Below, piece after piece: positions 1-10,742 of a DNA stretch of 64,000 bases. The stretch is taken from the NCBI GenBank assembly GCA_024811115.1, contig JAKOGH010001194.1:62001-126000 (forward strand), in the 5' to 3' direction. Both the position numbers and the translations under genes were made by a program. The notes below the pieces were generated by a model. It made no database searches, was not told the origin of the DNA, and saw only the letters and a program-made list of their open reading frames with translations. The first letter of the stretch is position 1. The number at the start of each line of letters is the position of its first letter. The DNA is from Terana coerulea (taxonomy: Eukaryota > Basidiomycota > Agaricomycetes > Polyporales > Phanerochaetaceae).

Positions 1-367
1 ACCCATACTCCCGTAGGATATCAGGGACATAGCCTGCTTCGACCACACTGAGCGCCGCACTGAAGTAGCTCTGACACACAAGTCCCGTTCAGCACCTGAT
101 ACGACGGCACACAGCGTGCAATACAAAACATACCCAGAGTCCCATCCCAAGCATGTACGGCTGAGGTTGAGAGAGTGTCGCGATTAGCTGATATGCCGCC
201 GCAATGATCGGCGCAGCTTGCGACGCAAACTCATTCTGAATCGTATCTGTCTCCGTACTGCAAAGGGTTTCATGGGTAGGGTAGGTTGCTCCACGCGCGG
301 CGCAGCCATCCTGGATGTCCTTCACGCCGGCCGCGATGATTTGCACGAGAGCTTCGAGAGTCGACAT
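1..367 (-). CDS. O-methyltransferase, 5' part (runs off left edge)
   Basis: N-terminal part of a protein that looks like the fungal SAM-dependent O-methyltransferase family (plant COMT-like fold), which usually methylates hydroxyl groups of small aromatic compounds. Two exons are visible on the minus strand: 134-367 (78 codons, starting ATG) and 1-70, separated by a 63-nt intron (71-133, GTATGT...CAG). The visible part has the helical N-terminal segment with a 'QNEFASQAAPIIAAAYQLIA' stretch, and after the join 'SYFSAALSVVEAGYVPDILR', which fits the dimerisation region of such enzymes. The SAM-binding and catalytic domain lies outside the window, so substrate and activity cannot be judged. The family call rests on the N-terminus only. 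Confidence 0.7.
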
Positions 368-1463
368 GGTGGTGGATCAGTACACTTATCGATGTGACCT
401 ATAAGACAAGTACAGAGACTCAGGTACACGCATGGGCGTGTGATGTGAAACATTGAACTGAGCCGGTATAAAGCAGGGAGTCATTTTGAAGCGTAACATC
501 GGTGTATACGAAAGGACCTCCAGAAAGGAATTCAGCTTCTGCCCTGTAGCAGAAAAGTGGAGGTGAAAAGAATGATAGTGGTAATGAGCGACGTGCTGTG
601 AGGTGAAGCAAGACCAGCGCTGACGGTGCGGTGAAGGGCCGGGCGAACCTTGGGAATGGCGCCGGGCGCGTCAAGCGCATCAGTTGAGGCCTCGGCGATC
701 GCCGTACGTACGCTAGCATCAGGGACGCTTACCATATATAGCTTGCACCTCCCTCTCATGATCACCTTGTAACATGTAAGTTCCGCGGTTCGCGCCACGT
801 GCTCGCGAGCTTTGAGGTTTGTCCTTGAGGCAACCTGTGAGGTGAAGCTGGAAACTGGTAGTGACTTTGGTGACTGTTGACAGCGATAGAGCATGCATGG
901 CTCACGGCGCGGACCAACGGTGAGTTGAGGGTTGGGTGACTTTGGCCACGTTGGTATTTCGCATTCGCCAGCGATGAGACCGCTGACAAGCAAGGCAATG
1001 ATCACCTTGTATTATTCACGAAGACCACCATAATCCAAAGGCCTATTCGTCAGTTGAACATTTTGAGAAACCCACAGGAACCGTCAACCGACGGCGGGGT
1101 TTATTGGTAAACTGCGGAATGATATTCGCGGGACCAACGCCCCTCTATCACCAGTTGAGACGCATCGGAACAACGGTCAGCGTGCTCAGGTGCACCTGTG
1201 ACCACCGCGCCTGCGCGGTACCCAGTCGCACTGGCGGCCGACTCCATAACGGGGGCCTTTCATACTCTCTATGTGAGCAAGTCCATCAGGAAAGGTAAAT
1301 ATTGAGCGAACAATACCCTACGACGCGTCATGGCTAGGAACGCGCTGCGCGCGTCAGGTCTCTTCCCTGTTTCTTATAAACGAACGGACGAGCAGCTTTT
1401 GGTTGCGTTGATCTCTCCAGGCCGACCAACGGTAACAGCTCGAGGACTGCCGACATCCCACTC
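368..1463. other. Intergenic, no gene recognised
   Basis: Region between two divergently placed genes (methyltransferase on minus, aldose epimerase on plus). Open frames of up to 157 codons occur on the minus strand (532-1005) but have no recognisable family, no convincing intron structure and biased composition. The 12-nt string ATGATCACCTTGT occurs twice (about 758 and 999); I see no larger repeat. It probably holds the two promoters. Confidence 0.5.
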
Positions 1464-3089
1464 ATGTTACTCGCAACGCTGACTGGCCTCCTGGGACTTT
1501 GCACAGCCTCAGGTGCTACAGTCTCGAGTGCTGGGAAATATGTGAGTCCCGACACTGAAAGCAGGTTCGCAGCTGATCAGTGTCATTGAGCCCTTCGATG
1601 TCACCACAATTTCCGCTCCAGATGGATCTATCACCGCGAAATTCGTGTCCTTCGGAGCAACTTTGACAGAACTTTGGGTGAAGGACAAGTTTGGCCATGC
1701 GCGCGATATTATTCTCGGCTACGACGACAATGTATGAGAGTATCGCATTCACAACCTGTTCAGACTAACGAGCTCTCTTAGTCGAAGCTGCTCACTGACC
1801 CAGCTCATCCCGTATTCAACCCGATCGTCGGCAGATACGCCAACCGTATCAAGAATGGTGAACTATACGCAGTATGAAATTCCTATCAAATTTCAGCTCA
1901 TCTCTTGTCACAGGCACCTTCTCCATCCCAATCACCAAAGACCCTCAACCGCCTGGCCCTGGTGTATTTGAACTCCCCAAGAGCGATCCAGATGGTCAGT
2001 TACTCATGCTAGCGGGGAGTACTTTGCGCTGATTTTTGGGTTTAGGCTTGGATACACTGCACGGAGGCGTGCTCGGCTGGGACCGTCGTAACTGGACTAT
2101 TGCTTCGAGGTCTCTTACCAGTGTTGTGTACCATCATCTCGATGCGGCGGACGAGGGCTTCCCGGGCAATGTGTCCGCATTTGTGCGTTCTCTTCATGTT
2201 CTCTCGTGGTCATGTGTTCCCAGCCTAAAGCATCACAGACAACACATACAGTTGAGAATGGCGGTGTTCTGAAGACCACCGTACATGCGACGGCTACAGA
2301 GCTGACGCCAATTATGCTCACTCAGCATATATACTGGTCGGTGCACCGTCTAAATGCTGAAACGGTCTCTCACCACGGACACTTAGGAATCTTGATGCGT
2401 TCCAAGGCAGCGAGGACATCTTGAACCACCACTTGCACATTGATGCATCCCGCGTGGTAGAGGTTGACAGTACCGCCATCCCCACCGGCAATTTCATCAA
2501 CGTTTCAGGTACTCCCTGGGACTTCCGGACACCTCAGAAGGTTGATTACCGCTTCAACGAAACGGTGAATCTCTGCGGTGAAGGTAGGTCTCACTCACTG
2601 TTCATCAGGCCTTCATCTCAACAAATGTCTTACAGGCTGCATTGGATACGACCACTGTTGGATCTATGATCGCCCGCAGGAGAGCAAGCCTGGCATTTCG
2701 CTCTGGAGCGATGTGTCTGGCATCAGGTATGGACATTTCCGCATTCATAGAACTTGGCAGGAACAACCATCAATCGCTCGGACAGGTTGGACGTCACGAC
2801 GAACAACCCCGCGACCCAGGTCTTCACCGCCTACTGGCTCGCATTTGCGAATATTCCTCGCAAGGTGGTTCACGGCGGCCCTTCGGTCAACTACACGAGC
2901 TTCAGCGGGGTTGCAATTGAGCAGGAGGGCTACCTTGACGCTATCAATACCCCAGAATGGGGCGTCGACCAGATATGTAGGCCGTCTTTCCTGCGTCCGG
3001 TATATTTCGCTAAGAGATTCCGTCTTGCAGATGGCCCTGACCGGGACTACACATGGAGGTCGCAGTACAAGTTCTCCATCGTCGAGTGA
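1464..3089 (+). CDS. Secreted aldose 1-epimerase (galactose mutarotase family)
   Basis: Interconverts alpha and beta anomers of aldoses; probably extracellular because the chosen ATG is followed by a hydrophobic signal peptide (MLLATLTGLLGLCTASG). Ten exons: 1464-1541, 1591-1731, 1782-1857, 1914-1994, 2046-2182, 2239-2336, 2387-2583, 2636-2726, 2786-2976, 3031-3089; all phases agree and give 382 residues, normal for the family. Visible motifs in order: 'GRYANRI' (substrate loop), 'TLHGG' (first catalytic His), 'QHIYWNLDAF' (second His region), and near the C-terminus 'EQEGYLDAIN' with the Glu expected to act as general base. Several N-x-T/S sites fit a secreted protein. The next gene on the same strand encodes a secreted lignocellulose-active enzyme, so a role in extracellular sugar use is plausible but inferred. 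Confidence 0.92.
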
Positions 3090-3457
3090 GGATGGCGTAT
3101 ATAGCTCTTGTTGTTATATAGAACGCGCCGCATCAGACCGGCGACGCTTTGCGTGGCATTTTCGGGGCCTGCGATGTCAGTTCCGTCAAGAAATTCATTT
3201 CGGGCTGGATGAGTTTGGATGGTAGCCATAGCGACTGCTCGGGGCGGGCGATGCTTGCCGCCACTATCGCCGGCGCCTGCCGCTTGGCCGTACCGAGCAG
3301 AAATTTATGGCATGTTGGATTGCACCGCACCGAGCGCGCACGACTCATCCCTTTTCCCCTCCTCCTCATCCTCCTCCCCGCCCTCGAGGCCTTTCACGTT
3401 CCTTACTCGCCACCGCACACCGCTCTTTGTTTTGTGTTGAGGATTTAAGAGCCCGTC
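3090..3457. other. Intergenic / promoter of AA14 gene
   Basis: Contains the 3' end region of the epimerase gene and the probable promoter of the downstream gene. The last 120 bases are C/T-rich on the plus strand (TCCTCCTCATCCTCCTCCCC), a pyrimidine-rich stretch common before fungal start sites. No gene seen. Confidence 0.5.
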
Positions 3458-5211
3458 ATGAATTCCGTGGTTCCCGTTTACTTGGCGCTGGCGGCCCTCA
3501 CGCCCCTGGTCGCCGGACATGCCTGTGAGTTCGAACGCATCCGAGTCTCGGCTTCCGCGAGCTTAATCCTTATGTCGCAGCCATCTGGCATCCCAGTATG
3601 CTCGGCTTCAATGTCACCCAGCAAACATACTCGTATGACAACCGCCCTGTTGTACCATTGTACAACATGCCCTTCTCCCAGTGGTGGATGGTACGCATTG
3701 ACCCCTATTAATTCTCGCTTGGCATTGACGAGTCTACCCAAGCACGGCCACTTGGACCACCCACCGCATCTCGATGATGTACTGGAATTCCCGGCGGGCG
3801 GTTCGACGGAGGTTGAGATCGCCTGTGACAAGGGCTACACCTCGTATTTTGCGTCTTCATCGGGGTACGCATTTCCCCCTCAGGCCGTCTCACTCGTCGC
3901 TCATGCCTTTATGTCAGAGGTGACAACCGAGACCTTCAGTCCGACCTTACATGCCCAGGACAACCTACAACTGCCATCCATGCGAATAACATCGACGATG
4001 CTGCCGGATGCGCGCTCGGTATCGCATACAAGTCTGACTTCAACGACGTCCAACCTGAAGACTTCGTGATCTTCAGTGTGGTCCACACGTGCCCGTGGTA
4101 CTTGAAGAACGAATTCCAGGTGCCCGCGGACATGCCTGCTTGCCCCAACGGCAAGTGCATCTGTGGTTTCTTCTGGATTCACAACGTAAGTCAATATGTT
4201 CGTTACCAGGCTGCCACCGTCTACTAATTCCAAAGTTATAGCCTGACAGTGGATCCGAACAAAGTATGTTTTCTTCACCCCTTCAAGTCATTAAATCTCA
4301 CATTACATCAAGTGTACATGAATGGCTTCCAATGCCGTATCACTGGCAATGTTGGCACGCAGCCCCTGGGCAAGCCTGGTCTTCCTCGCCAGTAAGCGCA
4401 CACATAGCGTAGTAAGCTGGCTTTACCCACTCTCTCCGTAGATGCGGCAGTGACTCGGCCAGCGGTCACGGTGCCAACCCGAGCAACTGCACTGTCGGTC
4501 CTGTGAACCCTATGTATTGGGATCAGACCGACCGCAACAACGTAATCATTTCCACCTTTTATCGCGCTATTGCTGGTGGCTAACAACTCTTCCAGATGTT
4601 CGAGGGCCTCTACGACGCTCCGACGTACAGCGACAGATACGGCTTCCCCGACGGCGCACAGCAGAACTTGTTCCAGGATGCCACTGTCGGCGGCGCACCC
4701 GCAGCAGTAGCTGCGCCTGCATCGTCTTCGCCTTCGCCTGCCTCTTCGCCTGCCTCATCACCCGTGCAGAACAACACTCCCCGCCCTCTGCGTCGGCCGC
4801 ACAGGCGAACTCCTCTCCTGCCAGCTCCCCGGCTGCTCAGAACAACAATGTCTCACCGCCATCCACCCCGGCTTCAACGATGGCCCCATCCGACACACCC
4901 GCTCCTGCAACTTCTGCGGTGGAGACCCCGTCGTAAGATTCATTCGGCTCGTGTCTTCGTAGATGTGTAGTCTGACAGTGGTTTGTAGCACTTCCGTTGC
5001 TCCTGCCGTGAGCACTGACACGCCTGTCGTCTCGTCCTCATCTGTCGCGCCTGCGTCCACTCGCAAATGGTGAGTCCTTCTGCGCGCAGTGTTCTACAAC
5101 AGCTTCCTGATTAGTGTCTTCAGCCGACCGCGCGGTGAGAAAAAGAAGAAGCGGTCCGCGGTTCAGCGTCACCTCAAGAAGCGTCTCTCACACGATGGCC
5201 TCTCGCACTGA
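3458..5211 (+). CDS. AA14-family copper lytic polysaccharide monooxygenase
   Basis: Secreted copper oxidase of CAZy family AA14, whose characterised members cleave xylan bound to cellulose. Exons: 3458-3524, 3581-3690, 3743-3864, 3918-4185, 4242-4263, 4313-4391, 4442-4541, 4596-4932, 4989-5069, 5115-5211. A 20-residue signal peptide ends at VAG and the mature protein starts [13 protein letters not shown], giving the N-terminal His of the copper brace. The second brace His fits His121 ([13 protein letters not shown]). Other family marks: [28 protein letters not shown]. After the catalytic domain comes a Ser/Pro/Ala linker and a Lys/Arg-rich tail ([10 protein letters not shown]), as in several AA14 proteins. 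The linker exon needs either a 41-nt intron (4764-4804, GTGCAG...CACAG) or a one-base correction to keep frame. Confidence 0.9.
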
Positions 5212-6111
5212 TCCCTCCGCCTCGCCTTGCCTCTCACCCCACCGTTCTCGACACCATATACCCCGTCTTTGCCTTCTGACAAGCTCAGGGCGTTCCCTGC
5301 TGCCGCAGCGCCTGAGCCCCCGGTTTCTCATTTATTGTGTCCGGGCGGCCATCTGCGATGCCTGCCCCTGGTCTTCTCCTCGTCCTTCTCTCCTCGCTCG
5401 GGCGCGCCTCGGGGCGGTCGCGCAGGCAGGTGCTGTCGTCGAAGCTGGCGTTTGGCGCATGTGCGTGTCGTGTGCTTGCTGCACTGCGGTAAGTGTGTCC
5501 GAGAGAGCCAGTGTGTACCATAGCGCTGTCGTGTTGTGGTCCTTGAGTCCGTGGAGCGGATGATTGCCGGTGACTGTGTCTCCGAGCTAGCGTTGTGGCA
5601 TGTCATCATACATCATCATGCGTAGTCATAATTCCTACGTTTATACCAATCGTTGTTTGTGCTTGCCATGCTGTCGTCGGGGAGGACATGCGCTGTGGTG
5701 GTCTGCTAGAAACGGGGGAAGACATCCAGGAAATGGGATTGATGGGACATGCCGAGACATGCTGGCACCAGATTCTGTGGCGTGGCAAAGCTAAATTTTA
5801 TCGCATCTACGGTGTGGCGGATGACCATCTGGTTCACGATACAGTATTAATATTGTGAATGAAATTTTGATTGAGGGTCCTCATCGTGCTAGTCTCTAGT
5901 CTCCGTAGCCGACTATAAACGGTCGGGTGACGGCCGATCCAAACCTTGTATATATAGCCAGTCTCCTAGTATTGACTGTGGACGGTCGGGATGCCAGCCG
6001 ATCCTTGTCGTTGTATGTACTGCAGTGTCGTGCAGCAGTACGCATGTAATTCTATGTATGTTACAGTTCAAATATTTTCACAAATGCATTCTACAGCAAA
6101 CGATGCTGCCG
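5212..6111. other. Convergent intergenic region
   Basis: Lies between the 3' ends of the AA14 gene and the permease gene. Open frames at 5227-5563 and 5595-5858 resemble no family. The right half is AT-rich, with TATATATAG-like and TTTTCAC runs, and holds the duplicated hairpin unit listed separately. Confidence 0.5.
5911..6014. repeat. Two imperfect copies of a ~41-bp hairpin-forming unit
   Basis: Copy 1 is 5911-5950 and copy 2 is 5974-6014. Both begin GACT and share the arms GGTCGG (5921-5926; 5984-5989) and CCGATCC (5934-5940; 5998-6004), which can pair with one G-U, while the loop between the arms differs (GTGACGG versus GATGCCAG). Both copies end in TTGTA. They lie in the 3' region between two convergent genes. 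The function is unknown; a transcript-end or RNA structural role is only a guess. Confidence 0.5.
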
Positions 6112-8337
6112 CTAGTCGCGCCCGGAAAGCGAGCTCTTGACCTCGGCATGGGCTCGATCCTTCTCTAGCGAGGATTTCTCGAGGTCTTCGCTGTCCCTGT
6201 CCTCCGTGTCCAGCGAGGCATCGTCGGGCAAGATAGCCGCATCGAGGAACGTCTCCTTCGCAGGGAATAGCGTTGAAGTGACATAGTACACGGTCGAGGC
6301 CACGGTGAACTGCAGAAGGGCGTTAGTACACTGTCCGACGTCGAGGGCGTAGCAGACGCACGCCGAAGATCCAAGCGATGTCGAAGAGGTGCGTGGCTCT
6401 GCCGACGGTGATCTTGGGATTGATCGAGCTGATGAGGCCCGGCAGCGTGGGTCCAGACGAGCAGACGACTGCGAGGACTGCTCGCCAGTTCTACACCACG
6501 TTATAGTGCTGTCAGCTGCGTAGGAGAGAATGAGAAAACGATGACGCTTACGAATCCACCTGTGTACCTGTAACGACCATGCGGGCGGTACATAGAAGGC
6601 ACGTCGACACGGCCCTTATGGACGAGCCAGTACTGGAAGAAAAAGGTTGATCAGCTGTGAACAAGAATGAGTGTTGATGCAACTCACATCCGTCACCATA
6701 ATGCCGGCGAAAGGACCCAGAAACACGGTGTATCCGCTCATGAAGGTCAAAAACCCTGATGCACTGTATCCCACAAGTCAGTCAGCTCATTGCCTACGTC
6801 CCCCTCCGCACTCCGCCGCACACACCTCGCCAGAATCTCCCACGGGCACAGCACCCAGCCGGCGAGGATCGCGCAGATGACCTGGCCGCGGCGGATGTTG
6901 ATGTAGCGCGGGAAGAGGACGGTCATGTCGTTCGCCGCGGAGAGCGAGTTCGCGGAGATGTTCGTGCCGAGCGTCGTGAGCAGGAACGTCGCGGCCGCGA
7001 AGAACGCCGCGGCGCGGTTGTCCCACTGGTTGATGAGCTGCAGCGGGTCCCAGAGCACCTGGCCGTAGAGGACGACGCCGGCGGAGGTGACCATCATGCC
7101 GACGAAGCTGGCGAGCGTGAAGGCGACGGGGATGATGGCCAGTTGGACGTATTGCCTGTAGAAACACATCAGGTTCGGTATGTGCTTATGAGCCCGACTT
7201 CTCTGCAGACGCACGCTCTCTCGTTCTTCGCATATCTCTGCGAAACGGGCCGGTATTAGCAGACAATTCGAGAGCGTAAGTGTGACTTGGTACGACTTAC
7301 GGTGAAGTCCGGTATATTCACAGTCAAGGTGGAGTATATGCCAAAGGCACTGTTAAGGGCACTGAGCCATGACCAGGAGAAGTTGCTGCCGGATAACTGC
7401 GAGTGCTGGCCAAACAGGCCCTGAGAGGTAGGGACCTTGACGACTGCCCAGATGAGCATGGCAAGCCAGGTTGGAGGGACGATGAAAGCCTTCGCTACGA
7501 AGAGCCAGCGTATTTGTTGTGGTGAGACGAACATGAAAGGGAACTGACGAGGGCGAATTGTGGATGAGACGGGTGTTGATACGACGTACGATAGGATGTC
7601 GGGCTTACCTGGATGAGCCAGTATAGGAAGTAACACATCATACCTAAAAGTATGTGGTTAAGCGTGAGTTCTCACGAACAATCGGTTACATGACCTTACC
7701 AGAGGTAGTGATGTTAGCTCCTTGCGACAAATGATTCGGCATTCGCTGTATGCTTGGCCATATGGCCTTCAACATCTACAATCAAGATACTTAGTCAAAA
7801 CGTTTTGAGCAGTATAGGATAAAAGCTGACCTGGTAGACGCATTCCGAACCGGTGTAGGTCTGGATTCCAAACCAGAACATCGACAGAACGACCCGGCTG
7901 ACCACACTGAAGTAGCTGAACCAGAAGCCGAAAGACGACCGGTTGAGAACGGGGAACGCCACATGCAACCGTGCACCGATTGTCCCGTTCAAGACCATTA
8001 CGATTGCAATCACAATGTGACCAACCGCAATAGCAGGAAGAGCTTGTCGCCTTCTCGATATGCCAAGATTAATGGCTGCACACCCGGCAGTAATCTATGC
8101 GACGTACCAAGAGAGCCCGACCGCCAGCATACTGGACGCCAATTCCCAGACCGCTGCGTTCGTCGCATCCGAGATCCAGTATGCGATGTAGTTGAAGGTG
8201 GTCCACGTCCGATCCTTCGGTGGCACTGGGTCCATGTCCTTGTTCGACCACCGCCCAGTCGGCGCGAACGTCGACGTCGAGGGTTCCAACGCCCACGTCG
8301 AAGGCTTGAGGTACGCTCGAATGGGGTGCTTGGGCAT
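6112..8337 (-). CDS. NCS1-family nucleobase/allantoin-type permease
   Basis: Plasma-membrane symporter of the NCS1 family, Fur4/Dal4/FurD-like, carrying uracil, allantoin or a related compound; the exact substrate cannot be read. Eleven exons (minus strand, 5' to 3'): 8108-8337, 7831-8050, 7700-7775, 7609-7643, 7301-7543, 7215-7237, 6826-7155, 6688-6763, 6552-6632, 6362-6490, 6112-6309; 546 residues, with all phases continuous. Characteristic pieces: SNKDMDPVP and TWTTFNYIAYWISDATNA near the start, IPDFTRYAKNERAQYVQL mid-protein, and TTLGTNISANSLSAANDMT followed by FPRYINIRRGQ. The repeated hydrophobic segments fit about 12 membrane helices. The start at 8337 was chosen because homology begins just after it; the frame stays open upstream to 8682, so a longer N-terminus is possible. 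The acidic Lys/Glu/Asp-rich C-tail is typical of regulated permeases. Confidence 0.93.
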
Positions 8338-9272
8338 CGTTCCGCGAGAGAGACAGCGAAGTGGGAGAGCGACCTCTGCGTCCGGAATATTGTTCCCTGC
8401 AAGGCTCGTTTGATATAGTGGTTCGCGAGCGCTCCATGATGCTAAAGTGTTATCTGTGCGCTTGTTGAGATGATGGGAACAGCCTTTACAGGAACCCACA
8501 GTGAGATAAGTAAGAAAATTCCACGCTGATAACTCGCCAAGTTCATGAGTCTTGTGACTTCCCGCCACGTCCGTAACGCCGTCGGCCAGCAAAGATAAGA
8601 CGCCCCGGCTCCTGTCGGGCTTCCGTACGCACATCCTTGACCGTTGCAGGCTCTCCAACACGAGGGATCGCTCACAGAACACAGAAATGAGACCAAAAAT
8701 GAGTGCTGAGCGCTGATAATCAGATCAGTGCGGATGAATCTCAAGAGGATGTCGGCCTCCTAATAAGTTGCGAAGGAAAGTGAAGCGAAAGCGGTATCCC
8801 AGGGTCTAGCGATGAAATGTCGACTTGACTGTTGTCAAATTTTTGTAGCGCAAAGGTAGGAGGAAAAACCCGCGATGGGGACAAGCTATACCAGTGAAAA
8901 TCGAGACACATCGAAGTGGGAACCAAGTCTGAAAGCGACAAAGCGCTTGACAGGTTGCACTGGACGGCAACGGCCGATTCCACGTGGGCTCCACAAAGGC
9001 CTCGGTCATATCGGGAACGCGTTTCGGGCCTAGGCGACTGGGCTGCCTAGAGCCTGGAGGCCGCTCGAAATAATGCGGTATGGTTGAGCATCATGATACG
9101 GTAGACGTGCAGCCGGAAAAATGTGAATATCGATATAGGTACCATAGACAAAATAGAAGAGCCATTATTGCAAGTACTGCTGCACGACGGTGCGCACTTC
9201 AGGAGAGACATCTGCTAAGATATCGATAGTCTCGCGCTAACAGGTTATTTAGCAAATTATCAATAAGCGGTG
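8338..9272. other. Intergenic, no gene recognised
   Basis: Upstream region of the permease and downstream region of the dehydrogenase. Minus-strand open frames (8095-8682, 8442-8744, 8741-9009) have no family resemblance and probably reflect 5' UTR and promoter sequence. The stretch around 9090-9260 is AT-rich. Confidence 0.5.
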
Positions 9273-10401
9273 TCATACTCGACGTACCCAAAGCTGCTCT
9301 GAGGCCAGATAGCCCTCCTTACCGATCACAAAGTCGCTGGGTTCGCGTACCGCCACCGTCGATACGTACGCGCCACGAAGATACCGTACGTGCTCGCCGT
9401 CCTTGCCGTCAGGACCCAAAGCAGCCCAGATCGAGCTGGCGTGCGCCTTCCTCTGATGTTCGTCCCATGACCCAGTCCATGACTTTTCATCACACTGCGT
9501 GTCCGCAGGGAGGCGCCGCGGCCGAAGCTCTGATAAGCAGTACCCAGGGTCGGCCACCGTCGGGATTACACTTGCGGAGGGCGGTAGGTGATTTGCAAAC
9601 GCCTTCACGAAAAGGACATTCAAGACTGGATGAATGGACTACATCAGCTCAGTAATATGGTCAGAAAGTTGCGGTCTTACGCTTAGTTTCCGGGTAGCGG
9701 TGCGCCATATCCTCCAGCTTCGTCTTGGCCTTGTAGCCCTCCAGGATGCCAGTAGACACTGCCTCCTCAGAGATTTGTACAGAATGATGCACTCCACTTC
9801 CTACCATGACCAGACGAGACATGGAGCCATGCAGCTGTGCCGCGTTCACCATGTTCGGCAGAAGGAGCAGTGCTTGCAGCGCTGTGGAGAGATGATTGAC
9901 TTGCAAACTATGCCTGCGTCAGCGATGCAGTCCATCCTTCGGCTTCCAAAAGCTGCTTACCTCGTCTCCCAGCCATCCTTGGTCGGTTCGTATTCAGGCT
10001 GCGCCACGGCGGCGTTCAGCACGAGGATGTCAATCGGCTCGCCCTTCAATCTGTCCGCAAATGCGACCACAGATTTGAAGTCGCTGAGGTCTACAAGCTG
10101 CAGTTCTGCGGCGTAGCTCCTTTGCTGTGCGATAACTATGCGCTGCGTCAACTCTCGAATGAACATTCATAAAATCTGAGGGCCTCGTACTTGCTATTGC
10201 GTCTTTCCCTTTAGCTTCGCTTCTGCATGCGATGATTAGCTTTGCGGGTTTCAACTTCGCGAAGTGCTTGGCCGCTTCCAGGCCGATTCCGGTGTTCGCC
10301 CCGGTGACTAGCACGGTCTTGCCAGTAAGATCAGCCTCGAGGGGAGGAGGGAGCTTGGTCCATTGCGAAAGGAAAAAGTCGGTGAAGGTGCGCTTCGTCA
10401 T
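9273..10401 (-). CDS. Short-chain dehydrogenase/reductase, RDH/WWOX-like
   Basis: NAD(P)-dependent oxidoreductase of the classical SDR superfamily, retinol-dehydrogenase/WWOX-like branch; the substrate is unknown. Four exons: 10191-10401, 9961-10135, 9681-9913, 9273-9625; 323 residues, in phase throughout. Motifs: Rossmann cofactor loop TGANTGIG near residue 32, IIACRS after the second strand, the NNAG-type motif as ILVLNAAVAQ, the Ser-containing strand RLVMVGSGVHH, and the catalytic YxxxK as YPETK, which forms only after exons 3 and 4 are joined. DPGYCLSEL follows, as in fungal relatives. The C-terminal half is longer than in minimal SDRs and fits the fungal type with a lid region. It lies in the same direction as its neighbours, with no sign of a cluster role. 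Confidence 0.92.
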
Positions 10402-10742
10402 CAGTGCTGTCAGAGTTGCGTAGGGGGCGGAATGGATAAGCCTCCAAAGACTCTTTGACCTATTCTTATACTTGTCCACGCCACGCAGTGAGCGCCCACA
10501 CACCACACGATATTTCGCATCAAACGCAGCCATCAAGTGCTCTGCCGTGCAGACGTACACACGACGGCATCCAAGTGAGCTTCGCGGCATTGGTGAAAGT
10601 AGTTGAAGCTCGGGCGCCGTTCTTGTCAGCAGGATTACGAAGTTAGATTCGGCATTTCGGTAGAGCAGCGACACGTCCATACAAGCCAGCTGAGAGTCTG
10701 AGACGCTGAGAATGTGGTGAAAGGCCAAGAAACAACAGAGGG
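10402..10742. other. Short intergenic region
   Basis: 341 bases between two minus-strand genes, containing the 3' end region of the EF-hand gene and the promoter of the dehydrogenase. A plus-strand CTATTCTTATA string occurs near 10460. Nothing else identified. Confidence 0.45.

Noticed and set aside
532..1005. Minus-strand 157-codon open frame as a gene
   Set aside because: No family, no supporting introns, atypical composition; it lies where two promoters are expected.
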